Positions 1 through 10,889 of a stretch of 64,000 nucleotides of DNA are shown here, piece by piece; the first letter of the stretch is position 1, and each line of letters begins with the position of its first letter. The notes below the pieces were generated by a model. It did not search any database. It saw only the letters and a list, made by a program, of their open reading frames with translations, and was not told where the DNA came from. Position numbers and translations under genes: made by a program. This DNA comes from Inia geoffrensis (taxonomy: Eukaryota; Chordata; Mammalia; Artiodactyla; Iniidae): positions 19,388,835-19,452,834 of the forward strand of contig CM070904.1 in assembly GCA_036417435.1 (NCBI GenBank), written 5' to 3'.

Positions 1-145
1 ACAGGTTTGATTGAAGCTCCTACTTTATAGATATGGCCTTTTGTGGAACGCCCAGGGGAGGAAACATTGTCCTCTACCAGCAATTCTCTTCCCCCAAAAT
101 ACAATCACTTGCACCACAAGGCAAGGAAGAATTCAGCTTAGTCTT

Positions 146-355
146 TCTTTTTTTTTTTTTTTTGCTGTACGCGGGCCTCTCACTGTTGTGGCCCCTCCCA
201 TTGCGGAGCACAGGCCCCAGACGCGCAGGCTCAGCGGCCGTGGCTCATGGGCCCAGCCGCTCCGCGGCATGTGGGATCTTCCCGGACCGGGGCACAAACC
301 CGTGTCCCCTGCATCGGCAGGCGGACTCTCAACCCCTGCGCCACCAGGGAAGCCC
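146..355 (-). repeat. CHR-2-type tRNA-derived SINE with target-site duplication
   Basis: The copy reads poly-T, then the SINE body, then the tRNA-related 5' end (CACCAGGGAAGCCC) on the plus strand, so it is inserted on the minus strand. It is flanked by a 13-bp duplication, CAGCTTAGTCTTT at 134-146 and CAGCTTAGCCTTT at 356-368, with one mismatch. That marks a fairly recent retrotransposition into LYPD1 intron 2. Open frames across it are SINE sequence, not a gene. Confidence 0.93.
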
Positions 356-1119
356 CAGCTTAGCCTTTGAGAGGGAAAGAAAAGAAAAGAAACTTATACC
401 TTCTGAAGAAGGGAACAGCTGTGCCTACATAAAGACTCTAATCAGCGACTTGGTTTGGGTGAAAAGGGCTAGATTTGCACGTTTACTGAGTATTCCTTGT
501 AGATGATCAAATCACACCAGAATCCCATCTCCTTAACTACAATCTCTCCCCAGAGTACTTCTCGACCTGCTCAACCCTCAAGCCTTCTCAAGGGAAGAAA
601 GGGAAATGGACTCGTCAAGTTGCTTAAGCCCTCAGGAAAGAAAACTACGGTCTTCTCATCTGTGAAATTATAAATGAAGATCTCTTCTAGCCTAAGAGGT
701 GCAGGATGCTTGAGGGCTATGGTCTATGGGTGAGGCCAGATGTTGGGATGGGCAGCCGGGATCACTGATAAGAGCTTCTGGCATCAGGAATAGCCCACCC
801 AAGATGCCTGAGGATTCTTGTGGCTAACAGACTAATTCAAGGTCCCCTCAGGGAAAAGCAGATTAACAGATGGCAATGGATACGGAAGCGATGGATGGGA
901 AGCCCAGTGCTGGGTCCTTTGCCCCATGGCTCCCTGGGACAGCTTACTCTTGGCACAGGTGTTTAGTTCAACTCAGCAAACTGGCTAATTAGCCCCTGGA
1001 GTTCCAGGTTCACAGCCATGCCCTCTCCTACCCCATCTCATCCCACCCCACACTCTAATTGAGGGACTTGCCAAGCCTGAGTTTTTCCTTCAGACCCCTG
1101 TACAAGGAAGAGGAAAGGT

Positions 1120-1480
1120 GCGCTTCAAAATGGGATGTGAAACGGGTGCACGTTGGAAACATTATCCTAAGCGAGAGAAGCCAGTCATGAAAAATCACAT
1201 TTTCTGTGATTCCATTTACAGGAAACGTCCAGAATAGGCAAATCCATAGGGACAGAAAGTAGATTAGTGGTTCCCAGATTAGCGACAGCTAACGGTTACG
1301 GGGTTTCTTTTTGGGGCGATGAAAATGTTCTGGAATTAGATATATAACTGGAGTTAGATTATATTCACAACTCTGTGAATATACTAAAAACAAATCAATT
1401 ATACACTCTAAAAGGATGCACTGTATGGTACGTAAATTACATCCAAAAAGTTGTCATTAAAATACAGAAAAGAAATGGTA
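1120..1480 (+). repeat. Old L1 (L1M-type) 3' end
   Basis: The segment follows the typical 3' end of old mammalian L1 elements. It has the 'attatcctaagcgagagaag' type motif, then 'ccagaataggcaaatc', then 'gatgaaaatgttctgga' and 'ctctgtgaatatactaaaa'. Many substitutions indicate an ancient copy. Confidence 0.8.
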
Positions 1481-1509
1481 TTAGAGTGATCGAAAAAATG
1501 CCGGGGAAG

Positions 1510-1720
1510 AAAAAAAGGACTTGAATTCCAGTCCCACTGGCTGCGTGGTCCTGGGCAAATTGCTAAATCTCTCTGCATCTCAGATTCACCAACTATCAAG
1601 TGAATATATTATCTCACTGAGAACCTTCCAGGCTAAGTATAAGGACCCTACTAGAAGGAATGAAAGGTTACATGCAAGGACTCCTTCAGTCTGAGAAATG
1701 AAGAAGTAATATGTAAAGTA
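1510..1720 (-). repeat. MIR fragment
   Basis: The sequence reads like the reverse orientation of MIR: a 'tccagtcccactggctgcgt' region, 'ctgggcaaattgctaaatct', then 'tctgcatctcagattcacca'. It is diverged, and the boundaries are approximate. Confidence 0.6.
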
Positions 1721-2120
1721 ACTTAGGCTCAGGTGTCTGGGCCAGCCTTCAGAGGCAGCTATGGAGACTGAACGAAGCAACTCCTGGTGAGCATTCCGGC
1801 AGGTTTCCACCTTTAGTACTGGTGCCTTAAGGTGGCTCTACTGACAGCATTCCTCACTGCCTTGCTCTATCTCATAAGAAGACAGGTGGCCTGTTTCTAC
1901 ATATTACGGCGGAGGAAGCTAAGCCCCTGGGATGTTAAGTAACCTCTTCAAAAGTTACCAAGCCTGGGAAACCTGGAGCATGGCTCTTTGCTCCCTAAAG
2001 GTGATGGATACCCTTTCCATTCAGCTGCTGACAACAGGGGTTAGGGTGTGGGCTACTACTGCACAGTGCGATAATAAACCTTTCCCAGGTTTGGGCATGA
2101 GAACCTAAGTCAGTTAATCA

Positions 2121-2212
2121 GAGACAAAAAGAAAGAGAAAGGGAGGGAGAGAGGAAGGTAGGCAAGAAGGAAAGAAGGCGGGAAGGGGAGAGGGAGAGAC
2201 GGAAAGCAGGCT
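2121..2212 (+). repeat. Purine-rich low-complexity tract
   Basis: A nearly pure A/G stretch (GAAA, GGGA and GGAA mixtures) runs for about 90 bases. It is degenerate microsatellite-type DNA with no coding signal. Confidence 0.8.
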
Positions 2213-5200
2213 GTATATTCAGACCTTTTTATTTCAGGAATATGTAAGGGAAGCAGATTTCCTTTTCAAAGTTCAAAAGGAAAACGCTGTGTTTTGTTTT
2301 CATAGTTCGTTTCATTTTTCACTTGGGAGAAAAACCCCCAGCTTTGAAGCCTCTCTGTTTAAACTCATTAGGAACACCATCAATGATGGAAGCTTTCATG
2401 AAATCGCGGTGGGAGGAATTAGCGTTATGGGAGAAGGTGGATCAATCTTCAAACGTTCCATCTCTGGAGACGGGAGGTCAGCCCTGGCTGTTTGTTCAGC
2501 TGGAAAGTTAACATAAACAAATACTTTACGTACTGGAGAGTCCGAGGGACTAAATGACATTTGATATTCGCCCTCTGAAGACCTCCTCAGAAGTCGGCTA
2601 TGCCTGCCACATGAGAAAGATGGATGCATCTTAAAAACTAAGTGAACAATTGGACTGGCAAAATGTCTTGCTCTGGAGAGAAAGGTGTTCCTTCAGGGTC
2701 CCACTGGAAAGGAGGTAGTGATATTGACATTCATGCCACAGAATCTTTCCCCGTGTAATTCATAACATTATTGAGGTTGGCATGGAAACCTTTTGAAGCA
2801 GGGCCGGTGTTAATATATGAGAATATCTTTCTTGACACCTGAATCTTTTTTATTTTAAAGTTTTTTAATCTGTTGCAGTCTCCTTGGCAAAGTTAAAATA
2901 GGGTGATTTTTTTTTCCTTTTTTTTCTTTACTTTATTCTTAGAGTGGAATCCATAGCCCATCTCAGTGATGCAAAATGGATTTGAGAATGAGAAAGTAAG
3001 GGCTACAGTTAGGATGTTCAAAAGGGAGATGACAGGAGAGAAGAGGTAAGAGAAAAAGATATGGAATAGATAAAGGGCACTAGAAAATTAACAAACATCA
3101 CTGGTACTCTGAACAAAGATGTTCTGGGGGAAAGAAGTTAGAAAACGTCTTTGTATGATCTGAACAGCTACAAAAAAGGAGGATGCAATATTTTCACTTC
3201 TTTTCTCACAAGAATTGTTTGTGTGTGTAAATTGATATAGGCAAAATTTAAAAATATACGCTCATACATATATATGCCATGTGTGTGCATATGTGTGCGC
3301 TTTAAAGAATCCGGGTATAAAGGGACTCTGATATAATATTGCTAAGCAAAAGTGGCCCTTCCTCCTGCCAGGACCACCCCAAAGACAAACTACAGCCTGT
3401 TATTGTAAATCTTGGTGAAACTAAGCAGAGCACAGCCTTAAGAGAACATAGGCCGTGGTTAGCTTTCCACTGCTTTCTGCTAAGAGTGGATGATTGATTA
3501 GAGACCCCAGGTCCTCTCTTGCTATCCCCTTATCTTTCGATAGCTCATGGGAAAATAAGGCATAAAATTAACCTGTCCAAGGCATCGAGCCATCCCTGCC
3601 CAACTTAATGAGCAACTAACTAACCCAAATGGAAAAGAGCCATTACCTATACAGCCATAAGGTAGATGCAACATGGCATATAAATCAGTGGACTCATGTA
3701 CTGCAAAACAGACAAAGAGATTAATGCCTGTTGCAAAGGATGGGTGAAGAGATCGATTAGCTTACTGATTCAGACCATGAACTTTCTCGCAATATACTGC
3801 ATTTAACTTTTAAATAAGGTTTAGGAGAACCTGTAACATTTTGCTCAGTGGCAGAGCTATATTTTGCTAGGGGCAGACATTGGCTAGTCTGTAAAAATTA
3901 AATTACGCCCCTTTCACTGTATCTAATCAAGAGGAAAAACTCTAATTACAAGATTGCACTGTCAAACAAATGCAGATTCACGTTCTTTATACCCTGGTTT
4001 TAAAATTCATGGGCGGGGGGCTTCTATTCTGAAGTGAAAATCGATATTTGAAATATTTTGCAGAGGGCGGTGATAGGCGAAAGCAAGAGAAATGTCATTA
4101 TCAAGGGTGCTGGTTCATAGACACTAACTCATTAAGGGCAGAGCTGGAGAGAACAAGTCATTCATTATGCAAACATTTAAATATCAATTAGTAAGGACAA
4201 TGAAAGACACCTTCTCTTCCCCACAACCCATGCCTTATTTCCCCATAAATGACCAAAAGGAGCAGAAAATCATCTCAGCATCTAATAGGAATGCCGCTCT
4301 GGGGGACAGGTAAAGGTCCTGCCAGTTGGTTCTCCTGTTCTTACAAAATCCACTTTGTGGCTCGTGCGCTCAACCCAGTTCACTAAGCCTATTAGGTGAG
4401 ACTGGTGGGTGTGAGGATTGTCTAAGTCTTTAGCACTTTACCTGAATTATCTTTGCAGGCAACCCTGGCAGCATATTTTACTGTGTAAGGTGCTGGCCCG
4501 GGAAGCAGGTGCCTCGCAGTAGCCACTGGCTGACAGACGTGGACCAGACATCTAATTTCTCTGGCCCTCGTTTTTCTCCTCTATAACACAAAAAGGTTGG
4601 TCCAGACCAGCAGTTCTCAATTTAGGGCACCCCATGGTCACCTGCGGGGGCTGACCCACGGCCAGTTACAGCACAGACTTCCAGAACTGGCCTCTTCAAG
4701 GAGGGGCCCAGACATGTGGACTTGAACAAAAGTCCCAGATTCCAATGTGCACCCTTGACTATAAATCAACTATCCACTATGGTGTATCCCTGTAAATATG
4801 ATTCTTCTGTTGTTATATTTACTTATAATCTTTACGCAAAGGTAGGTTAGTTTTTGTGTATGAGCTGCAAAAGGTGGTGAACTTTCTCTGTTAAAGGAGA
4901 AATTCAGGAAGGGGTTATAGGAGATGGGGTAGAAAGAAGATTGTTAACCCCCCTTTTGTAATTTTTCTTGTAGAAAAGTGTATATGATTTTTTAACAAAT
5001 TAAAACAACAGCAATAACAGCAACAAAAGCCCTTCCGATTCCGAAGCACTAAAATTCTTGGAACAGTATATGTTATACTGATCAAGCACAAACGATTCTG
5101 ACTTCGATTCCTAATAGCATCATTGAACAGGCGGGACTTCCTTGCTCCAGACAGGAGAAGTTGACCCTGCAGTGTAATTAAACACGGTGGGTCGTGGCCT

Positions 5201-6675
5201 GGGGAAATAAGGGCCTCAAAAGAGGATAGTCAGGTTTCAGGTAATTTCCCCCACGTAAAGCACAGGGAAAGAGCCTGGTACACAGGGCGCACAACAGGAG
5301 TTAGCTGTTGCTACTGTGATGAGTATACTATGCTGTGGTCACTTAACAATCAGAGTTTTTAGGTTGCCTCTCCAGCCCTGCCAACAAGGGGAGGGTTAAT
5401 GGCCACTTAAATTGATTGGTCTCTAGCCATCACATGATGACAACGGAAGCGCCTTGGAAATTTCAGCCCACTCCCCCTCCCGCCCCCATCCCTCCACGAA
5501 CATCGCACTTTAAGCACAGAAACGTGCATTTGGCTGATTTCTATTGAATTCAGGCTAAGAATACCTGGTTTCCACGTGTGCAGAGCTTGCACCCTTTCCC
5601 TAATAACCGGCTTTTCCCTGGAGCCCATCAACTGTTTCTGTTTCTCATGCTTCCCAATTGAGCTTGCCTTGTTTCTCCGGGTGTCTGTCACCCTCTAGCC
5701 TATGACATGTGGTGGGAGAAACCTGGTTTGGTGACAAATGCCCGCCTTGACTGAGCTAATAGCAACTTCAGGTCAGGCACTGATGGACTCTCTGCACTAC
5801 AGCTTTGCGGGGAGAAGCTAGGCGTTAAAAGGCCAGCACTGCTTTTTTTCTTTTTCTTTTTTTTTTTTTAAACAATGTGTGGTGGAGGAGAGGGGGAGGC
5901 CAGATGAAAAAACCACACTTTGAAAATGGAGTTTGTAATGTTCACCTCAGATACACTTTTAGAGAGCAAGAAATTTGGTTCATAGCTTGTCCTCTTCCTG
6001 TGGCAACCAGATCCCAGGTTATATGATACCCAGGTAAGCAGTGGCCTAGAGGACGATGAGAAAGTTTCACATCCCCATTTTTGTCTGGCTCTAAACTACT
6101 GCCTGGAAGAAAGCTACAGATATTTGAGAGACACACTAAAGTGTTCAAAGTGATTCTGACGAAAATTACAGGAGTTCCTCAGGTAGAACGGCCACCATCC
6201 ATTTTTGCTCACATAAAATTCTCAGGAATGAAACAAGCAGAAAAGAAACCACCTGTCAGAATCACGCGTGTCAATCTTAGCTATAGAATCATCATTAAGT
6301 TTTGTTTTGCCTTTTTAACAGTCCGAATCCCATATGACAAAACAACGCGTGCTGCTTTGTTTGAGACGTTATTCTTGCGAGCGATTACGTTTCAGACTTC
6401 CCGGAAGAGTGATTCTGGTGGAAAGGCTCCATACCTAGACTGTTAATGACCTATAAAGGAGAGCCTTTAAAGTTGCCTGCACGCCACATCACAGCACAGC
6501 GACTAGGCATCTGCTCCCTAGGTTACTACGTGGTAAGCCACAAGGCACTTCCAGGCCCTTCTCTGGGAAGAAACTACTTTCCCAAGGTGCTGACTTTAAA
6601 ACTAGAGCCCTTGCATTAATTTGCCAGCGGGGTAAGGGAAATCACTTAACAAGCTGGACCCTTCCCCAGGCTCCG

Positions 6676-6717
6676 TGGGCAGGGCAGGGCAGGGCAGGGC
6701 AGGGCAGGGCAGGGCAG
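6676..6717 (+). repeat. (GGGCA)n pentanucleotide array
   Basis: About eight almost perfect copies of GGGCA sit in tandem. The 5-bp period opens frames on both strands (Gly-Arg-Ala-Gly-Gln and Pro-Ala-Leu repeats), but these are products of the repeat. Such arrays are usually length-polymorphic. Confidence 0.93.
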
Positions 6718-7599
6718 TTCAGCAAACTCAAGGGAAGCAGCGCTTGGGTGCACTGAATATCATTCACGCATCTTTTCAACATCCTTACAACGGCAAAGTC
6801 TACGTTCATGGACCTGAGCTTGGCATTGAAACTCCAGTTCACCCATTTCCCCCAAAGTTCCAGTTGCACTTTTAGGGGGATTTTGATTTCTGATGAGACT
6901 ACTGGGCGGGGCTGGGGAGCCCCAGCTCCGTGAGAAGACTGCAGGAAATGAGTGAGGTTTTCTCTCACAAGACCCCTTTCTTTTTTCGCCTCATGCCCAG
7001 GCCCTCTATCAGCCCGCTCGCAGCTAAGCTTGTGGGGCGGGGAACTACATTCCCTTGAAAGGTCTTTGGCAATTTGTGCCTGGAATTTGATGCATTAGTT
7101 CTAAAATTAAATAAAGATGCTGTAGTGTTCTTCAAGGAAATATAGCGTGGCTCTTCGACAAAACACATTTTTCAAGTGCTGACCTCTGGGAACTTCAACT
7201 AGCTTCATATGTCAGGCTGACACTGCTCACAGGCTACTGTCTAGTTGCCCAAGCAGAGCCGGTTATCCATACATTTTCCAGTCTCCCGATCAGCTTTTAG
7301 CAGAGGGAGGTGAGGGCAGTCCATAAAAAGAGGAGAGACACTCATTGAAACGCACTTCCCCCCAGCCCCCCAGCCATATGAGCTTCTCCTCGGGGAGAAG
7401 CCCTGGTAATTAACTCTAATGAGATTAAAGTAACTTGGAACTTTTCATTTTCCCAGCTCTGGAAAAGTAAATCTGGGATAACCAGTGGGTGCATTATATC
7501 AAAGTCAATCCCTTTTCCTGTAATGCAATGGCCCCCTCACTCCCACCTCAGCCCAGGCTGGAGAGGGGAGGAAGAGGGGGGGGCCTGCCGGGCTCTTAC

Positions 7600-7737
7600 C
7601 TGCGCTTTGCTCCATCACTTCCTTCTGACACATGTCTTGAACGTTCACCGTGCAATTCACGATGAACTCGGGGGAGGAGCAGTCGTTATTCAGTTGGAAT
7701 TCTTCACACTGGTAGCACTGGATTTGCAACGCAAAGC
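7600..7737 (-). CDS. LYPD1: LYPD1 coding exon 2 (first half of the Ly6/uPAR domain)
   Basis: This internal exon of LYPD1 (Lynx2) belongs to a gene for a GPI-anchored Ly6/uPAR protein. The protein is known in the family as a neuronal modulator of nicotinic acetylcholine receptors. The minus-strand frame reads FALQIQCYQCEEFQLNNDC and continues to MEQSA, which I recognise as LYPD1. Cysteines fall at protein positions 25, 28, 37, 46 and 54, the start of a three-finger fold, and Asn45-Cys-Thr is an N-glycosylation sequon. The exon is bounded by CCCGCAG at the acceptor and GCGCAG/GTAAGA at the donor. It enters with two bases of a split Gly codon and leaves with one base, so both introns are phase 1. 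It joins exon 1 in frame. The remaining cysteines and GPI signal are outside the window. Confidence 0.96.
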
Positions 7738-9052
7738 CTGCGGGACAGACGCAGTCGGATTCAGACCGGGCCGCCCCGAGACCACCCCAGAAGCCAGCAT
7801 CCTGCCCCTCGCCCCAGCCAGCTGCGGCGCCCTCCCTCCTGGGTCTCCCCGGAAGGCGGCCGCGGTTGAAGCCGGTAGAGGGCGGCGCGGCCACCGAAGG
7901 TCCCGCAGGATATAACGTGGGATTTGGCCCGCGAGCCCTGGACGCACTCTCCAGAAATCAAAGAGCCCATCCGACACCACACCCGGCTCTTCCCCCACGG
8001 AAGTTGAAAGGAGGGCTATGCCGCCCGAGAGCCGAAGACCTGACGTGCCTACGCCGAAGGCTGTGCCTAATTGCTAATTGGTTACAAATGAGTTAATTAC
8101 TATGTCTGCACCGTTCGCGATTGCCTTCGCAGACGCCTTTTCAGTTTTCTTTGATAGTCGAAGCCGGCATCCCTGTGCTGTGGCTCCGAGGCCCCCCAGG
8201 CGGACGAGGGGCCGGGCGCTCAGTGCTGCTGCGCCCCGAGTCTCCCGCCTTTCTTCGGGACGGTTCCCGAAGCAGCAGGGGTGGCCGCAGCGTGTGGCAA
8301 GGGGCGTGCGTGCGTGTGTGCTTGTGCGCGTGTGCGCACCCCCGGCCGCGACACCACAGTCCTTCCTTCCCGGCTTTCAGGGCTCCGTTTGGCTAGGGCT
8401 CCCGGTCCGGGTCCCAGCTCTGCAGAGCTGGACTGGGAGCCGCTCCTGTACCGGAGGGAAGGAGCCAGACGTTTCTGTACCTCTCCCCGCCCCAGCCCGA
8501 CTGTTCCGCTCGGATCTACGAGCTCGCGTCTAGACCTAACTACCCCCGGCTCCCGAGCCTCGGACCCGGCGCACCTCCCCTCCTAGACCCACCAGCGGTC
8601 GCGCTCGGAGCGCAGCAACGCAGCCCCGGGCAGCCCAGGCCGCAGGCTGACCAGCATGCCGCTCACCTGTCGGCGGCGCCACTACCACGGGTTGCTAGCG
8701 ACGCCTGACAACTTGGCGGGTTCGCGGACTGTCGCCCCCGCTCCCTCGCCGAGACCCTGCACGGCTCGGACCTTCCCTCCTCCCCAGCCCAGCTGCTGCT
8801 TCCGACCGCGCAGCCCGGGCATCTGCAGCCCGAGTCCCACCAATCCGCCGCTGCCGCCGCTCCTCCAGCGGCGCAGGATTTGGGCACTTTCCCATCTAGC
8901 GCCCCTGGGCACCACTCGCCGCCGCCGAACTCCCGCCGGGCGACCCCTGCACAGCACGGGCGCGGAGGTGAGCGCCCAGCGGAGGCAGAGCGGCCGGCGG
9001 GTACACGGGATGTGCGATCCCGGCCGGACGGCTGGCCGCTTCGTCTTCTTAC
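7738..9052 (-). other. LYPD1: LYPD1 intron 1
   Basis: This phase-1 intron of about 1.3 kb runs from the GTAAGA donor after exon 1 to the CCCGCAG acceptor of exon 2. It lies entirely within the CpG island. The long open frames across it on both strands follow from GC-rich, stop-poor DNA, and I found no splice structure or protein similarity to support them. Confidence 0.85.
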
Positions 9053-9104
9053 CTTGAAGCAAGAACAGCCCGCAGAAAGTTGCCGCGATGCCGAGGACCC
9101 ACAT
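9053..9104 (-). CDS. LYPD1: LYPD1 coding exon 1 (start codon and signal peptide)
   Basis: The exon encodes MWVLGIAATFCGLFLLQ, a hydrophobic secretory signal peptide that I recognise as the LYPD1 N-terminus. It ends with the first base of a Gly codon at a good donor (CAAG/GTAAGA). Exon 2 begins with GC, giving Gly18 and then FALQIQC. The ATG is the first codon of this frame that matches the family, and GC-rich 5' UTR lies to its right on the plus strand. Residue 17 is Gln, where I recall Pro in human LYPD1; this is a conservative difference near the signal cleavage region. The product enters the secretory pathway and is expected on the cell surface. Confidence 0.95.
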
Positions 9105-10470
9105 CCTCCCGGAGCCGCGAGGCCGGGAGCGGGCAGGCGCATCAGAAGCGGCGACCGCGGCGGAGGCTGTCCGGGCCGCAGCGGCTGTGGCTGCCGAGGC
9201 TGCTGGGGCCCGCGCTGCCGCCTCCGAAGCGCCCGCCGCCGCCGCCAAGACGAGCCGCAGGTGCCGCCGGCGGCGCCCAGCATCGCCCGCGCCGGGGCCC
9301 CCGGCTGCGGGTCGCCGCTTCTCTGGCTCGCGCTCCCGCGCAGTGAGTGCCCGGTGTCTCCGGAGTTGGCGACGGAAGGAACTGCTGGCGATCCCGAGCA
9401 CCCAAAAAAGTCTCGCCTCTTCTCCCCACCTCCCACTCCAGGCACCACGTGACGGCTGCCGAGTTGGGGTGGAGGTGGCGAGCGGGGAAGGCTGAGACAG
9501 TCTCTTCACGTGTCCACCCCCTTCCGATAGCCCTCCTCTCCCGCCTCCGCACGTCCCCTGGGACGCCTCGAGGGGGAGAGGGAGAGTGTAGTTTTCGGAG
9601 GCTGGGGAGGCTGGAGACTGGGGAAAGAGGGAGGAGGGCGCAGCAGGTGCCACGGCGGTCGGCCGGGCGCCGTCAGCAGGACGTAGGAGGTGGGGTGGGA
9701 AGACTGCTTGCCTCTACTTGCAGGGGCGCTTGCCCCCCTCCTCTGCGCCCCCCGGGGGCTGGTGGGTTGCCCGCGGCAGGGTCCGGTCCACGCGGCAGGG
9801 AGTGCGGGGCCGCGCTCCCGTGCGTCTGGCAAAGTTGCACACTCGCAGGCTCCCTAGGGTATCCGGTGCAGCTGCGCCTTCTCTTCCTCGGAGAAGCCCC
9901 TGGGTAGTTTACCGCGCTCGGCTTCAGCTGCGGCGCAGTGGGCGGGGTGGGCGGGGTAGGCGGGGACCCTGGCCAGCTCCGCGCGCTCGGGCCTCGGTTC
10001 GTCTACCGCGCGCACCGCTGGAGGGTGCGGTAGCCTAGCCTAGGAGAGGGCCGCTCCGGGGACAACCGTGAATGAGCTCCCACTAGAAAGCAAATTGGGG
10101 TGAAGACGAGAGCTGCTCTCCTCCATCCCCTTCGTCCAAAAGGCCGGGCAGCTTCCTCCGGCTCTATTCACGGCGTCCTCTCGTGTACCGCGCCCTCCCA
10201 GCCCAGGACTCGGGCACTGGCACACCCCTCGCCACCTCCCCCCACCCCATCCCCCCTCTCTTGTACAAGCGACCCACCTGGAGTACTCCCGGAACGCCAC
10301 CTTTCTACGTTTGCCTTTCTGGCCGCCGAGCCCTGCCGCAGGTGGTACGGGAGCCCGCTGGCCCGCCCGGAACGCCTGGGAGCCTCCGCCCCCAATCCCG
10401 CACGTTCCCACGCCTGTCCCCCCAGATCCCTAGGCAGCATCCATTTCGGCGGAAAGGGCTTCGTAAGCTT
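9105..10470 (-). promoter_or_regulatory. LYPD1: LYPD1 5' UTR and proximal promoter region
   Basis: This GC-rich segment is immediately upstream of the LYPD1 ATG on the minus strand. It contains GCN-rich stretches (9140-9260) likely to be 5' UTR, an E-box-like CACGTGA at 9446-9452, and a cluster of GC boxes at 9938-9965. Open frames on both strands reflect low stop-codon frequency. The boundary between 5' UTR and promoter is inferred; only position and composition support it. Confidence 0.65.
9938..9965 (+). promoter_or_regulatory. GC-box cluster and G-quadruplex-prone tract
   Basis: Three closely spaced GGCGGGG motifs occur (GTGGGCGGGGTGGGCGGGG, then TAGGCGGGG). Each resembles an SP/KLF GC box. 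The four or more G-runs separated by one to three bases fit a G-quadruplex pattern on the plus strand, the non-coding strand for LYPD1 sense RNA. It lies about 0.85 kb upstream of the LYPD1 start codon. Confidence 0.7.
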
Positions 10471-10889
10471 CGCCCCTCTTCACCTCCTTCTACTCGGGCC
10501 TTCCTCTCTTAGGAGAAGGAAGCTCTCTTAGGCCGGGATGCTGATCATTTATTTCCCTATCCGGAAAGGGGCATCAATGACTTTCTCGTCATTCCTCTGC
10601 AGAGATCGTTCCCTATCTGCCTCCGGCTCCTTCTCTCCCTCTGCACCCCTCTTCCTCTCATTTCTAGTGGGTTAACCCCTCAGGGAGACGAAAATGCTTT
10701 GACCATTACTCGCTAGTCTGCACACTCGAATCTTACAATTGGCCGAATGACTGTTTCTGGAGGAATAGGGCCAGTTTCCTTATTAGTCTGTTTATTCCTT
10801 CGGGGGAATGCGTCGGTGGAGCGCGTGTGAGATTCAAATAACTAATTGCGCCGAAGGGTCTTTGAAGAAGTTCTTCTAAGCTTTCAGAG

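Larger units (their letters stand above)
1..7599 (-). other. LYPD1: LYPD1 intron 2 (partial, 5' portion)
   Basis: This stretch lies downstream of the LYPD1 exon 2 splice donor on the minus strand. No reading frame in it resembles the rest of the Ly6 domain (further cysteines and the C-terminal GPI signal), so the last coding exon must lie left of the window. It holds a CHR-2 SINE near the left edge, an old L1 3' end (about 1.12-1.48 kb), a MIR fragment (about 1.51-1.72 kb), a purine-rich tract (about 2.12-2.21 kb) and a GGGCA pentanucleotide array at 6.68 kb. The remainder looks like unique, AT-rich intronic DNA in which I see no exon. Confidence 0.75.
7560..10470. promoter_or_regulatory. LYPD1: CpG island over LYPD1 exons 1-2 and promoter
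   Basis: Base composition changes abruptly from AT-rich intron to very GC-rich DNA with dense CpG, and returns to AT-rich by about 10.6 kb. The island covers LYPD1 exon 2, intron 1, exon 1 and about 1.3 kb upstream. Several GC boxes (GGGCGGGG) cluster at 9938-9965, and GCC/GCN-rich sequence fills 9140-9260. I see no obvious TATA box, and the exact transcription start cannot be placed from sequence. The span suggests a CpG-island promoter with dispersed initiation. The island ends before the NCKAP5 3' UTR begins. Confidence 0.85.

Noticed and set aside
8078..9907. Long open frames on both strands, up to 323 codons
   Set aside because: They lie in the CpG island, where stop codons are rare. 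Only the two short LYPD1 exons show protein similarity and splice sites.
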